The translations under genes and the position numbers were made by a program. From an uncultured Bacilli bacterium (GTDB taxonomy: Bacteria > Bacillota_I > Bacilli_A > ML615J-28 > CAG-313), in NCBI GenBank assembly GCA_904502205.1, contig CAJGDR010000021.1, positions 1 through 14,497 of the forward strand: a DNA stretch of 14,497 nt, given 5' to 3'. Below the pieces are notes generated by a model. That model was not told the DNA's origin, ran no database searches, and was given only the letters and a program-made list of their open reading frames with translations. Shown here piece by piece: positions 7,442 to 14,497 of this stretch. Positions within the stretch are counted from its first letter, which is position 1. Each line of letters opens with the position of its first letter.

Positions 7442-10057
7442 TTACTTCTTATTTGTTAATTTTACTATTAACTTACCAAGTTCAACAAAAACAATTGTTG
7501 AAGCAGCAAGACCTAAACAAATCATTAAATATTTAGGTTCTAATGCTACTAGTTGGAAAACATTAGCAACTGGTGTAATATAACATACTAATAATTGAAC
7601 AGCCATTAATGCAACAAACGATATTATTAACCATTTGTTATTAAATAATTTTCTATTTAAAATTGATTTATTAGACTTCATATTGAAAGCATGGAATAAT
7701 TGTGAAGAAGCTAAAGTCATAAATGCCATAGTGTGACCTAAGTCTGAATTTGGATTTGCAAAATGTCCAATAGCATAAGCCGCAAATGTTAATAAACCAA
7801 TCATAACACCTTCAAGGAAAATTACAATACCAATTTTATGAGCAAAGAATCCTTCAGTTTTTGGTCTTGGTGATTCATTCATTACTTCATCATCAGTCGC
7901 TTCACAACCAAGTGCAAATGATGGGAATGTATCAGTAACTAAGTTTACCATTAATAAATGAATTGGTAAAAGTGGATCACCAAAATCAATTCCAATAAAT
8001 AATGCTGAAATAAGTGATGCTAAGAAAATTGCTAAAACTTCACCAATATTACTTGATAATAAATACATAACAACTTTCTTAATGTTTGCATAAATTCCGC
8101 GCCCTTGTTTGATTGCTTCAACAATAGTTCCGAAGTTATCATCAACTAACACTAAATCAGCTGCTTCTTTAGCAACATCAGTTCCTGTAATACCCATAGC
8201 ACAACCAATATCTGCTTTTTTTAAAGCAGGTGAATCATTTACACCATCACCAGTCATTGAAACAATATGACCTTTCTTTTGCCATGTTTCAACAATTCTT
8301 ACTTTATCCTCAGGTGCTACACGAGCATAAACAGAATACTTTTCAATATTATCAAACAATTCTTCATCAGTCATCTTTTGTAATTCACTAGATGCAATAG
8401 CCAAATCACCATCTCTTAAAATTCCAAGTTGTTTAGCAATTGCTTCTGCCGTTTTTACATGGTCACCAGTAATCATAATTGTTCTAATGCCTGCTTTAGA
8501 TGCTAATCTAATTGACTCTTTTACTTCCGGTCTTGCTGGGTCAATCATTCCGACAAGTCCAACAAACGTTAAATCATTTTCAATATTTTCTGATGTAAGT
8601 TCTGGAAGTGTATCAAAAATTCGATAACCAATACCTAATACTCTTAAAGCATCGCTGGCCATTTCTTCATTCGCAAGTAATGCTCTTTTTTCATCAGGTT
8701 TATATGATGACTTTTCAAGAATAATATCTGGAGCACCTTTTGTGATTGATAAGAATTTACCATTATATTTATAGATTACTGACATCATCTTACGATCAGA
8801 ATCAAATGGTAAATCAGCAAAACGATCATTAATATTTATCATTTTATTTTTAACATATTTTTGACAAGCAACAACTAAAGCAATTTCAGTAGGGTCACCA
8901 ATTTCTTTTAACTCACCATCAACTACTTCACTTTTAGCATCACTACATAAACTAAAATATTCAATCATTGCTTGTTCTTTATCATTTAATTTATCTTCAA
9001 TATTTTTCAAATTATTATTATGATAATACTTAACAACTGTCATTTTATTTTGTGTTAATGTTCCAGTTTTATCACTACAAATAATTGATGCACATCCTAA
9101 AGTTTCAACTGCAGGAAGTTTCTTAACGATAGCTTGTCTTTTGGCCATCTTGTCAACGCCGATTGCAAGTACAACTGTAACAACAGTAGCTAAACCTTCT
9201 GGAATCGCAGCAACTGTTAATGCAATTGCTGTCATGAAAGCACTAGTAATACCTTCTTTTGTAATTGACTTTAATGCAAATAGTTCCATTGCAAATACAA
9301 TAACACAAACAAAAATACAAATAATACCAATTGTTTTACCAATTTGATCAAGTTTATGTTGAAGTGGTGTTTGAGTGTTTTCTTCATTCATTAACATTCC
9401 AGCAATTTTACCAATTTCTGTATTCATACCAGTACCTGTAACAACTGCTTTTGCTCTACCATATGTAACATAAGTTGATGAGAATAAACAATTAGTCATA
9501 TCTCCAATTGCAACATCTTCTTTATCAATATGTTGATTGTTTTTATTTACTGGAACTGATTCTCCAGTTAAAGCTGATTCATCAACAACTAAATTTGCAG
9601 ACTCAATAATCATCGCATCAGCAGGAACAAAGTCACCTGCTTCTACTAATAAAATATCACCAGGTACAATTTCACTAGAATTAATTTTAATACTTACTCC
9701 ATCTCGAATTACTTTAGCATTTGGTGTACTTAATTTCTTCAATGCTTCTAGTGATTTTTCAGCTTTACTTTCTTGTGCAACACCTAAGATTGCATTTATT
9801 AAAACAACGATTAAAATAATTAAACTTTCGATCCATTCTTCATGGTCAGCTATTACTGAAACAACAGCTGCAATTAATAAAATAATAACCATAAAGTCTT
9901 TAAACTCTGACAAGAATTTAATAATTAATGGTGTTTTCTTTTTTTCTTGTAAAGCATTAGGTCCAAACTGTGAAGTCTTTTCTTCAACTTGTGTTTTAGT
10001 TAAACCTTCTGTTTCATTTGTTTGTAATTCTTTAATTACTTCTTGATAACTTTTCAT
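7442..10057 (-). CDS. P2A-type cation-transporting ATPase (Ca2+/Mn2+ exporter)
   Basis: The pump couples ATP hydrolysis to export of a divalent cation across the cytoplasmic membrane. The 871 residues begin at the ATG at 10057, seven bases after AAGGAG. They show an N-terminal cation-ATPase domain, TGES of the actuator domain (164-167), the phosphorylated Asp329 in DKTGTLTQNK, KGAP in the nucleotide domain, and TGDGVND with D604 and D608. The ion-site residues of SERCA-type pumps are present: E287 in PEGL (M4), N670 and E673 in SSNIGEV (M5), and N705, T708 and D709 in NLVTD (M6). The M8 glutamate of SERCA site I seems absent (AFNMKSNKS), as in single-site PMR1-like pumps that also carry Mn2+. 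The leader is a yybP-ykoY Mn2+ riboswitch, so Mn2+ export is the best guess, with Ca2+ as the alternative. The gene converges on the aspartase-like gene. Confidence 0.93.
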   Translation of the reverse strand: MKSYQEVIKELQTNETEGLTKTQVEEKTSQFGPNALQEKKKTPLIIKFLSEFKDFMVIILLIAAVVSVIADHEEWIESLIILIVVLINAILGVAQESKAEKSLEALKKLSTPNAKVIRDGVSIKINSSEIVPGDILLVEAGDFVPADAMIIESANLVVDESALTGESVPVNKNNQHIDKEDVAIGDMTNCLFSSTYVTYGRAKAVVTGTGMNTEIGKIAGMLMNEENTQTPLQHKLDQIGKTIGIICIFVCVIVFAMELFALKSITKEGITSAFMTAIALTVAAIPEGLATVVTVVLAIGVDKMAKRQAIVKKLPAVETLGCASIICSDKTGTLTQNKMTVVKYYHNNNLKNIEDKLNDKEQAMIEYFSLCSDAKSEVVDGELKEIGDPTEIALVVACQKYVKNKMININDRFADLPFDSDRKMMSVIYKYNGKFLSITKGAPDIILEKSSYKPDEKRALLANEEMASDALRVLGIGYRIFDTLPELTSENIENDLTFVGLVGMIDPARPEVKESIRLASKAGIRTIMITGDHVKTAEAIAKQLGILRDGDLAIASSELQKMTDEELFDNIEKYSVYARVAPEDKVRIVETWQKKGHIVSMTGDGVNDSPALKKADIGCAMGITGTDVAKEAADLVLVDDNFGTIVEAIKQGRGIYANIKKVVMYLLSSNIGEVLAIFLASLISALFIGIDFGDPLLPIHLLMVNLVTDTFPSFALGCEATDDEVMNESPRPKTEGFFAHKIGIVIFLEGVMIGLLTFAAYAIGHFANPNSDLGHTMAFMTLASSQLFHAFNMKSNKSILNRKLFNNKWLIISFVALMAVQLLVCYITPVANVFQLVALEPKYLMICLGLAASTIVFVELGKLIVKLTNKK

Positions 10058-10064
10058 TTCTCTT

Positions 10065-10070
10065 CTCCTT
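10065..10070 (-). promoter_or_regulatory. Ribosome binding site that fixes the ATPase start
   Basis: The minus strand reads AAGGAG seven bases before the ATG at 10057. The frame stays open upstream to an ATG at 10171, but that stretch is the riboswitch and terminator, so the longer start is rejected. Confidence 0.8.
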
Positions 10071-10085
10071 TTTTCGACATAAGAA

Positions 10086-10121
10086 AAGACCCTTACTCTT
10101 AGTATTAAGAATAAAGGTCTT
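10086..10121 (-). terminator. Riboswitch expression platform: intrinsic terminator before the ATPase
   Basis: On the minus strand AAGACCTTTATTCTTA (10121-10106) can pair over all 16 positions (two G-U) with 10101-10086 around a four-base loop, followed by TTCTTAT. The 5' arm contains the GACCTT that closes helix P1 of the upstream aptamer, so terminator and folded aptamer are mutually exclusive. This predicts read-through when ligand is bound. Confidence 0.85.
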
Positions 10122-10230
10122 ACGCTCTCAGTCATACTGATAGTTGCATCCGGTATATTTCTCTTAACCATATACGTGATGACGAATGCAACAATAATAG
10201 AAAATCTATTATCGGTTACTCTCCTTATAG
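10114..10230 (-). ncRNA. yybP-ykoY (Mn2+-sensing) riboswitch aptamer
   Basis: Reading the minus strand, the leader contains the conserved elements of this class in order: AAGGAGAGTAACC (5' P1 strand and loop L1), CGTCATCACG (loop L3 side), then ACTGAGAGCGTAAGACCTT (3' side closing P1). A hairpin between them (TTGCAT with ATGCAA) completes the arm. The class is known to sense Mn2+ and often precedes P-type ATPases and other Mn2+ exporters, as with the yoaB pump of Lactococcus lactis. Here it lies between a strong promoter and the ATPase, with the terminator overlapping P1. Class assignment rests on motif order recognised by eye. Confidence 0.88.
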
Positions 10231-10248
10231 GATCTTTTTTGTAAATAG

Positions 10249-10277
10249 ATTATATCTAATTTTATTTGAATTGTCAA
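10249..10277 (-). promoter_or_regulatory. Consensus promoter driving the riboswitch and ATPase
   Basis: On the minus strand TTGACA (10272-10277) is followed by a 17-base spacer and TATAAT (10249-10254). Both boxes match consensus exactly, which is rare. It starts 13 bases after the mscL stop codon. Such a strong promoter fits a gene gated after initiation by a terminating riboswitch. Confidence 0.85.
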
Positions 10278-10289
10278 GACTTTTTTAAA

Positions 10290-10931
10290 TTATTGAGCTT
10301 GTTTTTGAGCTTCTAATAATTGTTTGATTTCTAGTAATACACTTAATTCAGTAATTACTGGTTCTTTTGGAGCTTTTGCTGCTTCAGCTTCTGCTAATGC
10401 TTTTGCTTCAAGTTCTGCAACATATGCTCTTTCTTTTTTATTTAATTTTTTGTTTCTTGCTTTTTTCCATTCAATGCGAGCATTTAAATTATTAGCTTGT
10501 TTTTTAGCATCATTTAATCTGTTAATAAATTTAACAATAACAAATAATACAAAAGCGATAATTAAGAAATTGATGATAGCATTGATAAATGCTCCCCAGT
10601 CAATATAAATAGATTGAGTTAAATCAACAATCATTTTACCTGTTGCATTACCAGCTTCGTCTAATTCGGCAACTTCTACTTTTTGTAAATATGTATAAAT
10701 TTCTGATAATGAATTTTTACCTAAAAGTCTTGCTAAAAACCAGTTAATAATTGGTTTTAAAATATTGTTTGAAAGTCCGTTAACAATTGCTGTGAAAGCA
10801 CCACCAACAATAACCCCAACAGACATATCAACAATATTACCACGCATAATAAATTTTTTAAATTCTTGCATAAATCCTACTTTGTTCTTTTTCTTTTCAG
10901 CTTTTAAAGCTTTTCTTTCTTCTCTTGTCAT
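10290..10931 (-). CDS. mscL: Large-conductance mechanosensitive channel with extended charged linker
   Basis: MscL is a homopentameric inner-membrane channel that opens at high membrane tension and releases solutes on hypo-osmotic shock. The core is clear: FKKFIMRGNIVDMSVGVIVG enters helix TM1 (about 32-63), and TM2 is at about 112-138 (WGAFINAIINFLIIAF). The C-terminal bundle motif SVLLEIKQLLE is at about 197-207. The protein is 213 residues against about 130-150 usually. The excess is a charged N-terminal stretch of about 20 residues, a longer external loop (64-110), and a Lys/Ala/Glu-rich segment (about 140-195) between TM2 and the bundle, likely a long helix. The ATG at 10931 follows GAGGAAGG at eight bases. 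No promoter of its own is evident, so it is probably expressed with glyA upstream. Confidence 0.93.
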   Translation of the reverse strand: MTREERKALKAEKKKNKVGFMQEFKKFIMRGNIVDMSVGVIVGGAFTAIVNGLSNNILKPIINWFLARLLGKNSLSEIYTYLQKVEVAELDEAGNATGKMIVDLTQSIYIDWGAFINAIINFLIIAFVLFVIVKFINRLNDAKKQANNLNARIEWKKARNKKLNKKERAYVAELEAKALAEAEAAKAPKEPVITELSVLLEIKQLLEAQKQAQ

Positions 10932-10946
10932 GCTTCATACCTTCCT

Positions 10947-11024
10947 CTATTTTTTACTTTGTTCTTGAACGAGTGTACTTACTAATACAAAAATAAAATA
11001 TAATCCTAATACTATTATTAACAT
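10947..11024 (-). CDS. Possible 25-residue single-helix membrane peptide
   Basis: Between glyA and mscL an ATG at 11024 opens 25 codons: a hydrophobic stretch of about 17 residues (MLIIVLGLYFIFVLVSTL) followed by the polar tail VQEQSKK. Its TAG (10947-10949) overlaps the mscL ribosome binding site, the spacing expected of a coupled gene, and it fills nearly the whole intergenic gap. Against it: no clear Shine-Dalgarno precedes the ATG and any AT-rich gap yields hydrophobic codons. Function unknown. Confidence 0.35.
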   Translation of the reverse strand: MLIIVLGLYFIFVLVSTLVQEQSKK

Positions 11025-11030
11025 ACTTTA

Positions 11031-12281
11031 TTAAAATGTTGTTTTAAATTTTTTACTAAGTTTAATAACTCGTTCTTTTACTTCTTGAACTTTAGCATCG
11101 CCTGTTACAGTTAATCCTAAATGAATAAGTTCAGCAATTTGTTCAATTTCTTTTTCTTTCATACCTCTTGTAGTAATAGCTGGCGTACCTATTCTTATAC
11201 CACTTGCGTATGCAGGTTTTTCTGTATCACCTGGAATTGTGTTTTTATTACATGTAATATTTACTCTATGTAACAGATTTTCTGCTTGTTTACCTGTAAT
11301 ACCTAAAGATGTTTTAACATCTACAAGTAACATGTGATTGTCTGTTCCACCAGTAATTACTTTGTAACCATATTTTTGTAAGTGTTCTGCAAGAAGTTTT
11401 GCATTTAGTAGAACTTGATATTGATACTGTTTAAATGAATCATCAAGTGCTTCTTTAAAGCAAACAGCTTTTCCGGCAATAACATGCATTAAAGGTCCAC
11501 CTTGAATACCAGGGAATACAGTTTGATTAATTCTTTTAATAATTTGTTCATTATTAGTTAAGATTACTCCACCCCTTGGACCTCTTAATGTTTTATGAGT
11601 AGTTGTTGTAACAATGTCTGCATAATCAACTGGATTTTGATGATACCCAGCAGCAACGATTCCTGCGATGTGGGCCATGTCAACCATTAATAATGCATTA
11701 TTTTCTTTTGCAATTCTTGCAAATTCTTGGAAATCAATTTTTCTTGGATATGCTGATGCACCAGCAACAATTAATTTAGGTTGTTCTCTTTTAACAATTT
11801 CTTCAATTTTTTGATAATCTAAAAATCCTGTTTCAGGATCGACTTCATAAGAAATAAAATTATAATCTTGTCCTGAAAAACTTAAACTATGTCCATGTGT
11901 TAAATGACCACCGTCATTTAGATTCATTCCAAGTACTTTATCACCTGGTTTTAAAACAGCTCGATAAGCTCCCATATTAGCTTGTGAACCAGAATGTGGT
12001 TGAACGTTAGCATATTTAGCACCAAAAAGTTTACATACTCTTTCGATTGCTAGATTCTCAACAACATCAACATTTTCACAGCCACCATAATATCTTTTAC
12101 TTGGATATCCTTCTGCATATTTGTTAGTTAAACATGAACCAACAACACCTAAAACATTTTCTGAAACATAGTTTTCAGAAGCAATTAATTCTAAACCTTC
12201 TCTTTGTCTTTTTTGTTCATCGACAAGCGCTTGATAAATTTCATTATCGATTTTCTTTAACTTTTTTTCGTAGTTTGGCAT
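11031..12281 (-). CDS. glyA: Serine hydroxymethyltransferase
   Basis: GlyA is a cytoplasmic PLP enzyme that interconverts serine and glycine while loading one-carbon units onto tetrahydrofolate. The 416 residues match the family length (E. coli 417). Motifs visible: [12 protein letters not shown] (about 33-44), [14 protein letters not shown] (54-67), QPHSGSQAN (94-102), [12 protein letters not shown] (201-212), and [14 protein letters not shown] (225-238) with PLP-binding Lys230. The ATG at 12281 is preceded by GGGAGG at a rather long 11 bases. The start lies inside the upstream 65-residue gene (38-base overlap), indicating an operon with it. No independent promoter is apparent. Confidence 0.97.
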   Translation of the reverse strand: MPNYEKKLKKIDNEIYQALVDEQKRQREGLELIASENYVSENVLGVVGSCLTNKYAEGYPSKRYYGGCENVDVVENLAIERVCKLFGAKYANVQPHSGSQANMGAYRAVLKPGDKVLGMNLNDGGHLTHGHSLSFSGQDYNFISYEVDPETGFLDYQKIEEIVKREQPKLIVAGASAYPRKIDFQEFARIAKENNALLMVDMAHIAGIVAAGYHQNPVDYADIVTTTTHKTLRGPRGGVILTNNEQIIKRINQTVFPGIQGGPLMHVIAGKAVCFKEALDDSFKQYQYQVLLNAKLLAEHLQKYGYKVITGGTDNHMLLVDVKTSLGITGKQAENLLHRVNITCNKNTIPGDTEKPAYASGIRIGTPAITTRGMKEKEIEQIAELIHLGLTVTGDAKVQEVKERVIKLSKKFKTTF

Positions 12282-12441
12282 ATATTAAAAAACCTCCCGC
12301 AAATATAATTATAAATATATATCCTGTAATAAATAATATGTTGTCAATGTTTACATTATCTTTAAAAATAATTGTTAATACATACAAACTAAGCCAACCA
12401 AGAAATCCAAGAATCATCATTATATAAGCAATTATTTTCAT
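12244..12441 (-). CDS. Small two-helix membrane protein of unknown function
   Basis: This is a 65-residue protein with two predicted membrane helices (about 3-27 and 36-56) and a basic C-terminus ([10 protein letters not shown]), so the tail is probably cytoplasmic. I do not recognise a family. The start at 12441 is preferred over the ATG at 12447. It is seven bases from AGGAG (12449-12453), whereas 12447 is only one base away. It also forms an ATGA overlap with the stop of the upstream HAAS protein gene, a classic sign of translational coupling. Its 3' end overlaps glyA by 38 bases in another frame. Tight coupling to the HAAS protein suggests a shared complex, but this is inference. Confidence 0.72.
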   Translation of the reverse strand: MKIIAYIMMILGFLGWLSLYVLTIIFKDNVNIDNILFITGYIFIIIFAGGFLIYAKLRKKVKENR

Positions 12442-14279
12442 TCCCATGCTCCTAATTGTACTCCTTCATTAACATTAAATATAGCTGATGGAGTAATATT
12501 TAATCTTTCAATTTTTTGTTCATATTTAGAATACAATACTAAATCTTCACTAATTTCTTTACTATTATCAAGAACTATATCTCCTTTTGGATCAAGAACA
12601 ATCATGTCTTTTCCAAAAACAAAATAAAGAAGTGATTTTGAATTGTTTGATTGATAATCTAAATAATCTGTTTTAATATATTTTAAAGTTGTTTCAGATG
12701 CTTGTGTTTTTAATATTAGGGATTCACCCATATATTCATGAATATCACAATATCTTCCATATGCTTCTACATCAAAATTACCATTAATATAACTTAACAT
12801 AACTGTTCCAGTTGTTTGAATCTTACCATTCATTGTTAAATAGTAGCCAGTAAATGTTCCAGAATTCATTCCAACATTTAATTGTTTTGTAGTTGATTCA
12901 TAAAGTGTAACAGATGTTTGATATAATGATTTAATATTTATATTACTACTTGAATGTACTTGTTTTAAATCTAAAGTACAACTTTGTGTTTCAATTATTG
13001 TTTCTACATTTTCCATCTTATTAATAAATACATCACCACTAGAACTTGTTAGAGATAATTTATTTAAAACAGTATTATTAATATTTACTTTTGCAGCTCC
13101 ATTAATATATTTTAAATCATTACATTTGTTGTTTTCTAATAAAACTGACCCAGCTCTTGATTCAATACTTGCGTTATTAAAACTACAATTAGTAATATTA
13201 ATACCACCTTTTTGAATTAACAAATTAAGATCATTGAAAACTGATTCATAAATAATAACATTACCAGAATTTGCAGTTAATGTTAAATCATTTAAAACTA
13301 CATTATCAAATTGAATAATACCACTTTTATTTAAACAAGTTATCGATAATTGTTCAGGTATTGTAATTTCAATATAAGGAACAGGTTCTGAAAATAAACC
13401 GAACATATCAAATTCTTTCAATGTATCTGTTGTAAACTTTAATGTCTTATCGATTTGTTGAATTTTGTTTGTTCTTTCAAATTCACTTGAAACTTTAATT
13501 GATAAATTTGTTCCTTTACTAAATAAGATGTTGGCAGAATCTACATCAAGTAATATTTTGTTGATATCTTTATAAGTAGATAAATCTATTTCTTGAACTA
13601 CTTCTTCTGATTTAACATTCGCAAACGAACGATAAAAATATGTTTTAGTGCAATATCCTATGATCAAAAATACAAATAATATTAATGCTGAAACAGATAA
13701 AACTTTACCAAGAAGTTTTGGTTTTTTTATAAATTTATCAATATAATCCATAATAGAATTATCTAAGAATTTTGGATTTTTATCAAATGGCACTAATACA
13801 TTTTCTAACAACATATTAAATATCATATGAAATAAATCTAATAAAAATATATAAACTAATAACAAGACTAAAATATAAGAAAGAACTAATATTGTATTAA
13901 TTACAATTTCTAATATGCCTTTTAATCTAAACACTAAACTACTAACTCTAATTATACTACCAAAAGTAAACCACGTAAGAACAATAGTTGAACTTACTAA
14001 AAGCAAAATTATAAATGTAGATACAATTGCTTTAAAATTAGCTTTTTGTTTGGATTGCTTTTTCCTTTTTTCCAAATAATCGATCCCTTCACTTGAATAC
14101 AATCCTTCAGCAATCGATTGAGGACTTGGAAGACTTGCAACTATTTTTTCTTCAGATTCTCCAAAATCTATTAAATTGTTTATCTTCTCACGGTAAATAA
14201 TTAATGTTGATTCCCGTTTAGATTTAGGAAGAAATTTCAGTTCTTCTTCTAACTCAATTAAATATTCTATTACGTTCAT
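12438..14279 (-). CDS. HAAS-domain membrane protein with DUF4097-like beta-solenoid
   Basis: This 613-residue protein begins with a HAAS (DUF1700-type) helical domain: YLIELEEELKFLPKSKRES at 6-24, then ESEEKIVASLPSPQSIAEGL (41-60). Membrane segments follow at about 82-110, 119-156 (long, perhaps two helices) and 189-212. From about 225 the chain is beta-rich and probably extracellular. Between about 311 and 501 it shows tandem 19-residue turns, many with an S-G step, as in DUF4097-like adhesin solenoids. HAAS proteins are often encoded next to PadR regulators and affect envelope stress responses. No PadR gene is in this window. The ATG at 14279 follows GAGGT at eight bases. It leads a cluster with the 65-residue protein and glyA. 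The exact role is unknown. Confidence 0.82.
   Translation of the reverse strand: MNVIEYLIELEEELKFLPKSKRESTLIIYREKINNLIDFGESEEKIVASLPSPQSIAEGLYSSEGIDYLEKRKKQSKQKANFKAIVSTFIILLLVSSTIVLTWFTFGSIIRVSSLVFRLKGILEIVINTILVLSYILVLLLVYIFLLDLFHMIFNMLLENVLVPFDKNPKFLDNSIMDYIDKFIKKPKLLGKVLSVSALILFVFLIIGYCTKTYFYRSFANVKSEEVVQEIDLSTYKDINKILLDVDSANILFSKGTNLSIKVSSEFERTNKIQQIDKTLKFTTDTLKEFDMFGLFSEPVPYIEITIPEQLSITCLNKSGIIQFDNVVLNDLTLTANSGNVIIYESVFNDLNLLIQKGGINITNCSFNNASIESRAGSVLLENNKCNDLKYINGAAKVNINNTVLNKLSLTSSSGDVFINKMENVETIIETQSCTLDLKQVHSSSNINIKSLYQTSVTLYESTTKQLNVGMNSGTFTGYYLTMNGKIQTTGTVMLSYINGNFDVEAYGRYCDIHEYMGESLILKTQASETTLKYIKTDYLDYQSNNSKSLLYFVFGKDMIVLDPKGDIVLDNSKEISEDLVLYSKYEQKIERLNITPSAIFNVNEGVQLGAWE
12777..13286 (-). 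repeat. Tandem 19-residue beta-solenoid turns in the HAAS protein
   Basis: Six consecutive units of exactly 19 residues run from 332 to 445, for example LTLTANSGNVIIYESVFND, LNLLIQKGGINITNCSFNN and LSLTSSSGDVFINKMENVE. Units of 20, 19 and 17 residues follow to about 501. Alternating hydrophobic residues, an S-G turn and Asn-rich corners fit one coil of a beta-helix per repeat. The repeats are visible in the protein only. Confidence 0.65.
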
Positions 14280-14299
14280 AGTTTAGTACCTCAATGATT

Positions 14300-14328
14300 A
14301 TTATAACACTTTAAACTATTTTTGTAAA
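14300..14328 (-). promoter_or_regulatory. Promoter of the HAAS-protein/glyA cluster
   Basis: On the minus strand TTTACA (14323-14328), a 17-base spacer and an exact TATAAT (14300-14305) precede the start codon at 14279. It lies just beyond the tRNA terminator, so the cluster is transcribed separately from the tRNAs. It is the only clear promoter found before mscL. Confidence 0.75.
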
Positions 14329-14337
14329 ATTAAGCAT

Positions 14338-14365
14338 AAAAAAAACTCAACACAACGTTTGAGTT
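14338..14365 (-). terminator. Intrinsic terminator of the tRNA operon
   Basis: On the minus strand AACTCAA (14365-14359) pairs with TTGAGTT (14350-14344), with possible extra A-U and C-G pairs across a bulge, and the stem runs into eight T residues. It begins nine bases after the CCA end of tRNA-Gln. Confidence 0.8.
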
Positions 14366-14374
14366 AATTACAAA

Positions 14375-14449
14375 TGGTAGGCCATACTTGATTCGAACAA
14401 GTGAGTGACGGAGTCAAAGTCCGTTGCCTTACCGCTTGGCTAATGGCCT
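14375..14449 (-). tRNA. tRNA-Gln (anticodon TTG)
   Basis: This is a complete 75-base cloverleaf with encoded CCA. The acceptor arm AGGCCAT pairs with ATGGCCT, the D stem GCC with GGC around AAGCGGTAA, and the anticodon stem ACGGA with TCCGT. The anticodon loop is CTTTGAC, giving anticodon TTG. A five-base variable loop and the T stem ACTTG with CAAGT around TTCGAAT follow. TTG reads glutamine codons CAA and CAG. Confidence 0.96.
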
Positions 14450-14461
14450 ATAAAATAAAAA

Positions 14462-14497
14462 TGGTGGAGGGGGACGGATTCGAACCATCGAACTCGG
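14462..14497 (-). tRNA. 3' part of a probable tRNA-Tyr (5' part off window)
   Basis: The minus strand gives a T stem GATGG with CCGTC around TTCGAAT, then acceptor strand CCCCTCC, discriminator A and CCA. CCGAGTTC before the T arm looks like the end of a long class II variable arm. That, the inferred GGAGGGG acceptor and the position before tRNA-Gln fit tRNA-Tyr. The anticodon lies outside the window, so tRNA-Ser or tRNA-Leu is not excluded. Confidence 0.75.

Noticed and set aside
10058..10171. Longer N-terminus of the ATPase from the ATG at 10171
   Set aside because: This stretch encodes the riboswitch and terminator hairpin; the ATG at 10057 has an AAGGAG at the right distance and fits the family N-terminus.
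7380..10968. Plus-strand frames opposite the ATPase and mscL (for example 9537-10046)
   Set aside because: All are antisense to well-supported genes and encode low-complexity sequence without starts or family motifs.
12134..12427. Plus-strand 97-codon frame opposite the glyA start
   Set aside because: It is antisense to glyA and the coupled 65-residue gene, with no ribosome binding site.

Overview
This window looks like ordinary chromosome from a low-GC, AT-rich Bacillota-type bacterium, probably one of the poorly studied Bacilli lineages close to Mollicutes. That placement is inferred from base composition, AAGGAG-type ribosome binding sites, TTGACA/TATAAT-type promoters, a yybP-ykoY leader, a Tyr-Gln tRNA pair and the gene families present. 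TGG encodes tryptophan throughout and TGA acts as a stop, so the standard code applies. I see no insertion sequence, CRISPR array, phage or integrase.

Layout. From 1 to about 4.9 kb lie two tandem minus-strand genes for large membrane proteins. Each has a CvpA-like four-helix N-terminus and a long, probably extracellular tail built from degenerate repeats of about 90 residues, each opening with a Trp-containing helix. The first gene runs off the left edge. Next is murA (minus), with an overlapping divergent promoter region driving an aspartase/fumarase-superfamily gene (plus) that has lost essentially all its catalytic residues. A bidirectional terminator separates this from a convergent P2A-type cation ATPase (minus). 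The ATPase has a near-perfect promoter and a complete yybP-ykoY (Mn2+) riboswitch with a competing intrinsic terminator.

Further right, all on the minus strand and listed in transcription order, is a compact cluster: a HAAS/DUF4097-like membrane protein with a 19-residue beta-solenoid, a 65-residue two-helix membrane protein coupled to it by an ATGA overlap, glyA, a possible 25-residue one-helix peptide, and mscL with an unusually long charged linker. The right edge holds tRNA-Gln(TTG) and the 3' part of a probable tRNA-Tyr with their terminator.

How the genes relate. Envelope biology dominates: murA makes the first committed peptidoglycan precursor, mscL relieves osmotic stress, the ATPase exports Mn2+ or Ca2+, and three large proteins carry membrane anchors with big ectodomains. 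GlyA supplies glycine and one-carbon units. The least explained items are the paired CvpA-like repeat proteins and the catalytically dead aspartase-like protein.
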